Of a stretch of DNA of 64,000 nucleotides, positions 1 through 8,420 are shown piece by piece; the first letter of the stretch is position 1, and each line of letters opens with the position of its first letter. Under the pieces are notes generated by a model that saw nothing but the letters and a program-made list of their open reading frames with translations, had not been told where the DNA came from and ran no database searches. The DNA lies in assembly GCF_904849725.1 (NCBI RefSeq), contig NC_058520.1, positions 318,753,186 to 318,817,185 of the forward strand, read 5' to 3'. This DNA comes from Hordeum vulgare subsp. vulgare (taxonomy: Eukaryota; Streptophyta; Magnoliopsida; Poales; Poaceae). A program made the translations under genes and the position numbers.

Positions 1-3000
1 GTGGAAGGCCACCATTATGTAATCGGTCAAGAAGTGACAGGTCATCGGCAGCAGTAACCTCTTGTTCTTCCAGCTCTACCTGTTCGGGCTCAGGGCTTAA
101 GACGGATTCACTGTTGCTGTCTACTTCAATGTTCTGGGGTGAAGTAGAGCGGTTCTTGAAACGTTTCTTGGACATACGTTTTTCTTGGAAGAATTCTCCT
201 TCATGTGTGTCTGGGTTAATGTGAGGTTCGTAATCCTCTTCATTCAGGGTAGGTGGTCTAAAATGTGGTGGCACTGCATAAACGACATCCCAACCTTTGA
301 GATTTGGATTAGTTTGGCAGGCCCACGGTAGATAGAAAATTTGTGTCGCCTGTTGAGCCGTAATATAGACATCGGGAACATCTAAGTGGGTGTTTTGGTT
401 GATTTCGACTAGTCCTATATGTTCATGAGTCCTTCTAGTCTCCCTGGGCTCAAACCAATAACATCTGAAGACTATGACGGTCGGTGGGTTTTCACCATAG
501 AATAGAAGTTCATAAATTGCTTCAACTCTTCCATAATACTCGGTGTCTCCTTCGCTGATAGCAGAGAGAGAACAATTTGTAGACTTTAGGTCGGGCATAG
601 ATAGCTCTTTGCCAAAGGTACGAAAGTGATACCCATTGATGTTGTATTTGTCAAATGAACGGACCTTATAGTCAAAACCTTATAGTCAAAGGTACGAAAG
701 TGATACCCGTTGATGTTGTATTTGTCAACTCAGCGTCCATAGACTCTGCATCAGCTTACAAGTTTAATACGAAATAATGGATGCATTAGCCGCAAATTAG
801 ACCAAGAAATCAAATGGGCCCTTAATGGTAATTAATTTCCCTTTGTTTGAACCAAGAGATGAAACCGGGACAGTCGCCTCCATGCTTTGCGAGAAGCTCA
901 TACTCTTCGATGGAATCCTTTTCGATGACCGCTCCATCCGACAATTCGGCGACGTATCGACTATATCAAATATCCGGGAATAAGAGTAGTTCAAAGCAAT
1001 TAGAAGTTGCGGAACAATAAATTATCGAGAACTTACTCGATGTACGGCCGCACTTCTGTTAGGTTGGTGAAGATATACAATGAAATGGTCCGCCATTCTT
1101 CGATATCCAACGATTTCCGTTTCGAAGCACCGGATGGTGCGAGCTTACGTTTGAATAGGATGAGGTTGGATCGAACTTTTTTTTCGATCGCCATCATTGT
1201 ACCGAGGCTTCGGATTATGTAAAGGATGATTTTTGGCTTCGTAGTGTGCTATCAAGAAGTTTGCCGCCTCCTCAGTAATGAATGCCTCGGCCATCGATGC
1301 TTCAATTCTACGTTTATTTTTACACTTAGCTCGAAGCGTCTTCTGCATCCTCTCAGTTGAGTAGCACCATCGATTTTGAACGGGCCCCCCATTCTTGCCT
1401 CGGTCAGGAGATGCAAAATCAAATGTTGCATTGGATTAAAGAAGCCCGGTGGAAAGATCTTTTCTAATTTGTAGATCAACTCCGGTGCCAACTCTTTCGT
1501 TTCATCTAGCACGCCAGGCGATTGTTCTTTTGCACAAACAAAACGGAAGAAATAGCTCAGCTCTGCTAGTACTAGCCATTCATCCTCAGGGATAAAGCCA
1601 CGCAAAATCACGGGCATTACCCGCTCAATCCATATGTGCCAATCAAGACTCTTGAGCCCAAATATTTTCAATTTCTCTAGACTCACTCCGCTCTTTAGAT
1701 TCGCAGCATACCCATCGGGGAACATCAACAGCATTTTCACCCACAATAGCATTTCCTCATAGCCAGCCTTTCAAGATTGAACCATGCCTTTGGCTTCGCT
1801 ATGCTTTGCTTTCCTTTCCGTTGTCACAAGTTTTGCAACGGTCTATCACATAGAGCCTTCAGGTCGATTCTAGCCTTAGGATTATCTTTTGACTTTCCCT
1901 CTATGCCGAACAATATACCAAAAATGGCCTCCGCAATATTGTTTTCAGTGTGCATCATGTCAATGTTGTGTGGGCAAAGGAGGTCTTTGAAGTAAGGCAG
2001 ATCCCATAAGCATGACTAGTGAGTCCAGGCGTGTTCCCTATTATACCCTTTGAAGTATCCTGGACGCAAAGTATCAGGCTCAAGAGTGTTTAACTGATCA
2101 AGGGTCTGTTGGCCTGTCAACGCAGCTGGTGCAGTGTTTTTGACAACTCTACCTTTGATGAAATTCTTCTTGTCTTCTCTAAACTTATGGTCAGGATCCA
2201 GGAATTGTCTATGCATGTCGAAGCAAGAATACTTGCGACCAGCCTGCAGCCAACGGAACTGAAGAGCTGCCTTGAATGTGGTGCACGGGAACCTTCCATG
2301 CACACACCAGCCAGCGAATAGCGCAAACGCCGGATAATCATGCGTCGAGTACATGTACCACACATGCATTTTCAAATTTGTTTTGGTAGCCGTGTCTTAG
2401 GTCTTGATCCCATTATCCAAGGCTTTTGCAACTCATCCTTAAGAGGTTGCATGTACACATTCATATTCTTCCCCGGATAGTTCGGCCCTAGAATTATGAA
2501 CGTTAGGAAAATGTTCTTCCTTTTCATAATCTCTCCGGGTGGCAAATTTAGTGGAATGACAAATACAGGCCAACATCTGTATTGTGCTGCCGTCATACCA
2601 TACACATTGAACCCATCTATGCTGATGGCAACTCTAGGTTGCCTTGGATCTTCTGATTTATCCTTATGTAATGCATCGAAGTGCCTCCACGCAAAACCAT
2701 CTGAAGTGTGTACCAGCATCTTGTTCCCATCCGCATCTAGTTCGGTTCGTTTGCCCAATTTGTGCCATGTCATCGGTCTGGCCGTCTCTTCGACCATGAA
2801 AAGACGTTGAAGTCTTGGTACGATTGGAAGATACCGAAGAACACTAATGGGAATTTTGGTCTGATTCTTCTCACCCATGTCATTGTTTACCACAATATAC
2901 CTGGAAGAATTGCAAATGGGGCAATAGTTCAAGGACGCATACTCAAGCCTAAATAAGGCACATCCATTCTCAGAGGCATATATCTTCTCATAGGGCATCT

Positions 3001-3280
3001 TAAGTACACGAAGAATCACCTTAGCTCTGGCACGTTGGTCAGACTCACCATGAAAAGTCCACACCGTATAATTAGGGCTAAAACCCCACTTTTGCAGGTG
3101 TTTACCCATTTCAAACTTTGTCTGTTTTTTCCAGTTGTCGCAGTTGGGACAGGGGCACCATGTTTTCTGCTGGCCATTTGCAAATGCGGCTCTCACAAAC
3201 CCCCTGGTTTTTGTTAACCATTCATGGGTCATCTCTTTCTGACTAGGGCGACCAGTGTACATCCAAGCACGATCACTCAT
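1..3280 (-). pseudogene. TNP2-type CACTA transposase, broken (element A)
   Basis: Transposase that would cut and join the CACTA element. The minus strand from 3280 opens with MSDRAWMYTG, the usual start of the transposase-associated N-terminal domain, with a CPCPNC zinc-ligand-like motif near residue 45. The TNP2 core follows (VLRYLPIVPRLQRLF, SIDGFNVYGM, NIFLTFIILGPNYPGKN), open for 302 codons to 2372. It continues in another frame at 2375-2016 (MHVWYMYSTHDYPAFAL). A DUF4218-like part lies at 1752-1252 (FIPEDEWLVLAELSYFFRF), and a DUF4216-like C-terminus at about 560-240 (KGWDVVYAVPPHFRPPTL), running to base 1. Frame changes and a TGA near 1850 break it. Compared with the copy in element B it lacks about 0.3 kb between the N-terminal domain and the core, yet the frame stays open across the join. 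It is not functional as it stands. Confidence 0.88.
613..728. repeat. 42 bp direct duplication inside the A transposase
   Basis: A 42 bp segment beginning CAAAGGTACGAAAGTGATAC occurs at 613-654 and again at 687-728, with one mismatch (A to G at the 22nd to 23rd base) and a 74 bp offset. It lies in the DUF4216-proximal part of the transposase pseudogene and disturbs the frame, so it is a local duplication after the gene decayed or one of the breaking events. Confidence 0.85.
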
Positions 3281-3416
3281 GTTGCCTAGATACCTCTAGG
3301 GGCACAAGAAATAAATATATAATTCATCATCTATATTCATACGCTAATCAAGTTTGTCAGTTTTATTACGTCCATGCAACCTACTCACTAATAGGTAAAG
3401 ATAGGTCCTAATCCCA

Positions 3417-3633
3417 CCCGAGTATGTGTAGATTGGGTTCATTTTCCCATGCTCTGCTCCAGATGCGACGCAGAATTTCGGCAGCACCTCCCCGTTGTTC
3501 TCCTGATACACATCTCGGCAATAAGCAGAGAGGATGTGTACCCGGAGAACAACAGGGGAGGCACTGACGAAATTCCGCATCGGATCCGGAGCACAGCATA
3601 TGGGAAAACAAACCCAATCTACACATACTCGGG
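3417..3633. repeat. Long imperfect inverted repeat upstream of A transposase
   Basis: The left arm 3417-3514 (starts CCCGAGTATGTGTAGATTGG) and right arm 3533-3633 (ends with the reverse complement of that string) pair over about 97 bp with scattered mismatches and two small gaps. The loop is about 18 bp. It lies 140-350 bp upstream of the transposase start codon on the minus strand, in the leader or promoter region. Overlapping open frames here only reflect the palindrome and are not genes. Confidence 0.9.
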
Positions 3634-3674
3634 CTGTCCATGGATAATGTTGGACAATTTGAAAGGATGGCGGT

Positions 3675-3704
3675 TATAAATATGCAAAGAAATGCATATT
3701 TATA
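3675..3704. repeat. Short perfect palindrome with TATAAATA-like arms
   Basis: TATAAATATGCA (3675-3686) and its exact reverse complement TGCATATTTATA (3693-3704) are separated by six bases. The pairing can extend outward through GGCG/CGCC with a small bulge. It sits upstream of the long hairpin in front of the A transposase. A TATA-box role for the minus strand is possible because TATAAATATGCA is read on that strand too, but this is inference only. Confidence 0.6.
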
Positions 3705-4049
3705 GATGTCGCCCTTTCGAACGGGAGACGCATACTGGTCACGCATACTCATGATTGAAGAAACCTATAGCTAGCAAGTTTCATCGGCACGAAGACCGGG
3801 ACAGAGCAAATTAAGGGGTTGGAGGAGAAGTCATTTGTGCTCACCAACAAACACAAGGGCGTAGCTCGTCCAACGCACGTGGAGGTCGTCGAACAACTGC
3901 ACATTGAAATTCACACGATCAACACAAATACCATGTTTTTATAATTAACATAATCGGAAAATATGTGGCCTAACTCATAATTTACAAAACTATGACCTCG
4001 TGGGCCTCAGGAAGGCCAAAAAGCACCTTCTCGTTCAAAAGAAGGCAGA

Positions 4050-4420
4050 AGAGGTGTCGGGGGTCGGGGCTTAGTGGCGACGGGAGTCAGTGCCATCGAG
4101 GGTCGGTGGTGTCGGGTGTCGGTGGCATCGGGGGTCGGGGGTTAGTGGCATCGGTTGTGGGGGGTCAGTGGCGTCGGGGGTCCACGGTCAGTGACGTCGG
4201 GTGTCAGTGGCGTCGGGGGTCGGGGGTTGGTGGCGTCGAGCGTCGGGGGTCGGTAGTCGTGGGCCGAGGGTCTGGGTCGGGGGTCAGTGGCGTCGGGGGT
4301 TAGTGGCGTCGGGGGTCGGGGGTCAGGGGTCATTGGCGTCGGGGGTCGATGGTCGGGGGTCAGTGGCGCCGGGCGTCAGGGGTCGGGGGTCGAGGGTCAG
4401 TTTCGGGGTGCCGGGGTTCC
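4050..4420. repeat. GGGGTC/GTGGCGTC minisatellite (element A)
   Basis: Degenerate tandem repeats of units like GTGGCGTCGGGGGTCGGGG run through this stretch. Open frames on both strands come from the repeat and show only G/V/S/R-rich or P/T-rich peptides. It belongs to the 5' region of element A. I see no gene. Confidence 0.85.
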
Positions 4421-4424
4421 CTTT

Positions 4425-4885
4425 TCCTCTTCTTTATTCTTCTCCACTCTCCTCTTTTTCTTCTTCTTCTTCTATTCTTCTTCTTCTTCTTCTTTCTCCT
4501 CCTACTCCCCCTCCTCTTTTTCTCCTCCTATTATTTTTCTTCTTCTTCTTCTTCTTCTTCTTCTTCTTTCTCCTCCTCTGCCTCCTCCTCCTCCTCTTCT
4601 TCTTCTTCTTCTTCTTCTTATTTTTTTTTCTCCTCCTCCTCCTCCTCTTCTTCTTCTTCTTCTTCTTCTTCTCCTTCTTCTTTTCGTTCTTCTTCTAATT
4701 ATTTTCTTCTTTTCCTTTTTTCTTTTCCATTTTTTCCTTCTGCTTTTACTCTTTTTCCTTATAACCTAACTAACTAACCTAATTAGCCTAATAATCTAAC
4801 CTAATAAACTAACTAAATTACCCTATATATAATAACAAACTAACCTAATAAACTAACTAAAGTAATTAACTTTTTAAAAAAGAAA
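4425..4885. repeat. (CTT/CTC)n tract followed by CTAA-rich tract (element A)
   Basis: About 4425-4740 is an almost pure pyrimidine run of CTT and CTC units. About 4755-4880 is AT-rich with CTAACTAA and CCTAATAAACTAACTAA units. Similar purine/pyrimidine and TAGCTAA-rich material occurs near the 3' end of element B, so this is family-typical filler of these CACTA elements. No gene is supported. Confidence 0.85.
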
Positions 4886-4904
4886 ACTAAGAAGAACTGC
4901 AACT

Positions 4905-5350
4905 CACCGCGGTGGACGACGGCAGGGGGCGGCGGCGGCGGTGCACGACGGCAGGGGGGGAAGGGTTGCGTCGCAGGCGGCCGGCGGCCGGGAGGGGAGG
5001 TGGCCTACGGGGGGGAGGGGAGGCGGCCGGCAGGCGGGAGCGAAGGCGGCCGGCGGGCGGGGAGGAGGGGTGTCGTGGGCGGGCGCGGGGTGGAGGGCGC
5101 GGGGAGGATGCCACGGGGAGGAGGGGTCGGCGGCCGGCAGGCGGGAGCAAAGGCAGCCGACGTGCGGAAGGGGAGGTAGCCGGCGAGGAGGAGGCCGCGA
5201 GGAGGAGGGCGAGGGGAGGAGGGCGCGGGGAGGAGGGGGCGGCCGGCGGACGGGGAGGAGGGGTGCCGCGGGAGGGGAGGAGGGGGGCGGGGAGGAGGCG
5301 GCCGACGGGAGGGGAGGCGGCCGGCGGCCGGGGGACGAGCGGCTGAAGTA
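4905..5350. repeat. GC-rich minisatellite (GGCGGCCGG type) in element A
   Basis: Very GC-rich repeats of GGCGGCCGGCGG and GAGGAGGGG units. Long open frames exist in several frames on both strands at once, which is what composition alone gives. I find no start context, domain or codon signal, so I do not call a gene here. Confidence 0.8.
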
Positions 5351-5399
5351 ACTTTTGGAGCGGAGGAGGCTGTCGGAGCGGATGAGAGTGAGAGGCAGA

Positions 5400-5732
5400 G
5401 GGAGACGGTCGTTAGGGGGGAGCTCGCTTTGCCGTCAGCCCCCCGACGGCAAAGAGAAGGAGGGCAGACGGCAAAGGGAGCACCCGTTATGGGGTGGGAG
5501 GGGGTGTACGGTGGCACCCATTTGCCGTCTGCCACCCCTTTGCCGTCGGCCGTTGGTTCCTTTGCAGTCCGCTGGCCGACGGCGTAGGGAAGGCCGATGG
5601 CAAAGAAATTGTTTGCCTTAAGTGTTCTCTTTGTCGTCTTCTTCGCGCCAGCTCATGGCAAAGAAGCTCTTTGCCATGTGTGAGCAGACGGCAAAGGAAA
5701 GGCAGACGACAAATTTGTGAATTCCAGTAGTG
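5400..5732 (-). repeat. Terminal inverted repeat and subterminal repeats of element A
   Basis: The stretch carries many copies of TTTGCCGTC and its complement GACGGCAAA (for example near 5446, 5520, 5537, 5690) and ends CCAGTAGTG at 5732. The complement gives the CACTACTGG terminus. Subterminal repeats of this kind bind the second CACTA protein (TNPA in maize En/Spm) during transposition. Element B has the same TTTGCCGTC core behind a different terminus. Confidence 0.85.
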
Positions 5733-5846
5733 TATTAGCGTGTAGGTTGCATGGACGTAATAAAATTGGCGAAATTGATTAACTGATGAATATACATGCT
5801 GAATTATATATAAATTAATTTCTTGTGTATTCAGTAACTAGGCAAG

Positions 5847-7350
5847 ATGAGTGATCGTGCGTGGATGTACACCGGTCACCCTAGTCAGAAAGAGATGACG
5901 AAAAAATGGTTTCTAAAAACCAAGGAGTTTTTGAAAGACGCATTTGCAAATGGCCAGGAAACAAACTGGTGCCCTTGTCCTCAATGCGAGAACTATAAAA
6001 AGAGGAGAGAGGTTGTAATGATTAAAGACCTACAGAGGAGGGGTTTTAAGCCTAATTGTACGGTTTCGACATTTCATGGTGAGTCTATACAACACACCAG
6101 AGCTGAGGTGGTTTGTCGTTGCACTGACAAGCATTGTACCGGGATCGAAGACATTGTGCAAGACTTTGATGATGCTCGGGATTCGGAAGATGAGATGGAG
6201 GAATCTGCAAAGGCCTTCTATGAAATGTTGGAGTCTTAAAAACGTCCTCTTCACGAGCACACTGAGCTCTGTCAGCTAGATGCCATCGCACAAGTAATGG
6301 CTCTGAAGGCTTAGTTAAACTTGGGAAGAGAAAGCTATGATGCTATGATGACACTATTTGGACGCTTTCTACCCAAAGGCCATGTCATGAATGCAAACCT
6401 GTACCAGTCGGACAAAATACTTCGTGTACTTAAGATGCCCTATGAGAAGATATATCCATGTGAGAAAGGATGTGTCTTATTTAGGAAGGAGTATGCACAC
6501 TTGGACTATTGTCCCAATTGCGAGTCTTGCATGTATCTTGTGGTAGACAACAGTATGGGTGAGAAGAGACAGACCAAAATCGCAGTTAGTGTTCTTCGGT
6601 ATATGCCAATCATAACAAGGCTTAAACGTCTTTTCATGGTCAAAGAGACAGCCAGACATATGACATGGCACAAAATGGGAAAAAGAACCGAACTAGATGC
6701 ATATGGGAATACGATGGCGGTACACACATCAGATGGGGAAGCGTGGAAACATTTTGATGGATTGCATCAGGATAAACCGGCGCATCCAAGGAATCCTCGA
6801 GTATGCATCGCCACGGATGATTTTAATCCCTTCCATATGATGGCAACCCAATACAGTAGTTGGTCTGTATTTGTCATTCCACTCAATCTCCCCCCCCCCC
6901 GGGGAAGATTATGCAGAGAAAGAACATATTTCTAACGATGATAATTCCAGGGCCCAATTATCCGGGGAAGAATATGAATGTGTACATGCAGCCGCTTAAG
7001 GATAAATTGCAAGAATCTTGGGATAATGGGGTCAAGACATACGATGCTGCTATTAAAGAAAATTTCAAAATGCATGTGTGGTACATGTACTCTATGCATG
7101 ACTTGCCGGCATATGCGCTATTCTCAAGATGGTGTGTGCATGGAAGGTTCCCATGCCCCACATGCAAGGCATCTCTTCACTTTCATTGGTTGCAGGAGGG
7201 TCGGAAGTATTCTTGCCTTGACTTGCATAGACAGTTCCTGGATCCTGACCATCAGTTCAGAAAAGACAAGAAGAACTTTACGAAAGGTAAAGTTGTCAAA
7301 AACATGGCACCACCTGCATTGACAGGCCAACATATCCTGGGTCAATTAAA
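5847..7350 (+). pseudogene. TNP2-type CACTA transposase, broken and truncated (element B)
   Basis: Starts MSDRAWMYTG at 5847, with the transposase-associated domain and a CPCPQC motif, to a TAA at 6237-6239 that interrupts the expected LES-KRPLHE run. A further TAG follows near 6313. From 6321 the TNP2 core is open (ILRVLKMPYEKIY, VLRYMPIITRLKRLF, ATDDFNPFHMM), with DDFN where the family usually has DGFN. A run of 12 C at about 6888-6901 shifts the frame, and the core resumes in 6860-7340 (NIFLTMIIPGPNYPGKN, MHVWYMYSMHDLPAYAL, LTGQHILGQLNA). Everything after that (HNIDMMHTE region, DUF4218, DUF4216) is missing. The sequence passes directly to the second gene, so an internal deletion removed more than half of the transposase. 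Confidence 0.88.
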
Positions 7351-7437
7351 CGCCGGAAGAGTTAGGCGGACTGTTGCGCCGTCCTCGCCACCACCACCAC
7401 TCATTCACCCGAGCACATGACTACTATGGTGGACCCA

Positions 7438-8400
7438 TTTGTGGAGGAGACTACAGGGACTCCGGTCTAGGAGCCTCGGGTGGACGGGCATTCGGCCCAT
7501 GAGACTCGGGTCCATGATCAGCCTCGAGTCGATGGGCCTTCGGCCCACGACACTTCATTCCTGAGGTTACGTCCCAGGAGAATCTTGCCACACACACTTC
7601 GGCCGACGTGGAGAGGTCCGGATGGGGTGCTTGGCCGGATCGGACCGAGGTGCCGGATTGGACTGAGGGTACGGGTGGTTGTTCAGTTAATGGCATGGAT
7701 GAGTCTACGGATAGTGAGGGTGACGTGCAGGTGGACTGGGGCACCGTGTGCAAGTGTGGTAGTACACGTCTCCCGGTCACGCCGTCTACCCACGAGCGGA
7801 GGCTGGTGATTAAGCCTGAAAGGGACAGGTAAGTACATTTACATTTTTTTAGCTTCAGCCTTCAAGTTTATTCAAATATCTAATGCGTTGACCTTATCAT
7901 ACTGCAGGGGATGGAAACACCCTCGTGGAGTCTGCAAGCCGAACAACATCCTTGGTGTGCTTTGTCGGACAAATTTCCCAGGGTTTGTCACGTTGCCTCG
8001 TGAGGGTTAGGTTCCTACACTAGGATTTACTTGGGAGCACTACCAGGCTGCGCAGGCCCCGCCAGAGGAGATTATAGAAGGTTTCTTGTGCCACACGAGG
8101 GCCAAGATGGTGATCAACAGCTTTTGGGTAAATTATCCTTTTACACAATCTAAAATTAACAATATAGCTAATTATTGTACTAATCTGTGTTGTTTCGTTT
8201 GATTGTAGACCTTCTATTGGTGTGAGGAGGGATATGAGGAGGAGGCGGCCAAGGTTATCGAGGCCGAGTGTAGGCAGTTATTACAGAACTTACGATACGA
8301 GGCTCGGCCGCAGGCCATTCGAGACTACTACGCCACGCGTGGTGTAAAGAAGAAGAAGGAGTGCCGCGGAAAGTATCTGAAGAAGGAGCAGTACATGAAG
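7438..8400 (+). pseudogene. TNPA-like (Ptta/En/Spm) second gene of B, exons 1-3
   Basis: Second CACTA gene, of the Ptta/En/Spm plant transposase type, thought to bind subterminal repeats. Exon 1 ends at 7828 (KPERD/R, donor GTAAGT). Exon 2 is 7908-8127 (GWKHPRGVCKPNN, FTWEHYQAAQAPPEE). Exon 3 is 8209-8400 (TFYWCEEGYEEEAAKVIEAE, GVKKKKECRGKYLKKEQYMK). Splice donors and acceptors (GT/AG) keep the frame across both joins. An in-frame TAG lies at 8008-8010 between PREG and VPTLGF. The start codon is uncertain, because the 5' part joins the deletion scar in the transposase and a TAG lies near 7468. The LARD-like retrotransposon begins 20 bases after exon 3. Confidence 0.82.
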
Positions 8401-8415
8401 GTAATTACCTATTCT

Positions 8416-8420
8416 TAAGG
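8416..8420. repeat. Target site duplication TAAGG, left copy
   Basis: TAAGG at 8416-8420 directly precedes the LTR start TGTCACAT. The same five bases follow the right LTR at 20480-20484. An exact 5 bp match at both ends shows that the two LTRs and the material between them entered as one retrotransposon. Confidence 0.95.

Larger units (their letters stand above)
1..5732 (-). mobile_element. CACTA element A, 5' part (left end outside window)
   Basis: The minus strand of this stretch reads, from 5732 leftward, as the 5' part of an En/Spm (CACTA) DNA transposon. It starts with a terminus CACTACTGGAATTCAC (5717-5732 reversed), followed by about 320 bp of short TTTGCCGTC-type subterminal repeats, then GC-rich, CTAA-rich, GAA/CTT-rich and GGGGTC-rich simple repeats, a 97 bp-armed hairpin, and a TNP2 transposase pseudogene that runs off the left edge. 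The partner terminus and the 3 bp target duplication are not in the window. At 5732/5733 it abuts the 5' leader of element B, a relative of the same family. Seen: terminus, repeats and transposase order. Known: CACTA elements end in CACTA/TAGTG and carry TNP2. Inferred: A inserted into B. Confidence 0.8.

Noticed and set aside
3344..3752. Three overlapping open frames around 3.4-3.7 kb
   Set aside because: They read through the two arms of the hairpin and mirror each other. No protein family fits.
4201..5351. Many overlapping long open frames on both strands
   Set aside because: They fall in minisatellite and microsatellite DNA (GGGGTC, CTT/CTC and GGCGGCC units) and give only low-complexity peptides.
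1..7420. The two head-to-head transposases (minus at 3280, plus at 5847) could be one palindromic CACTA element
   Set aside because: A clear CACTA terminus lies between them at 5732, the leaders match as separate copies, and the sequence between them is not an inverted repeat.
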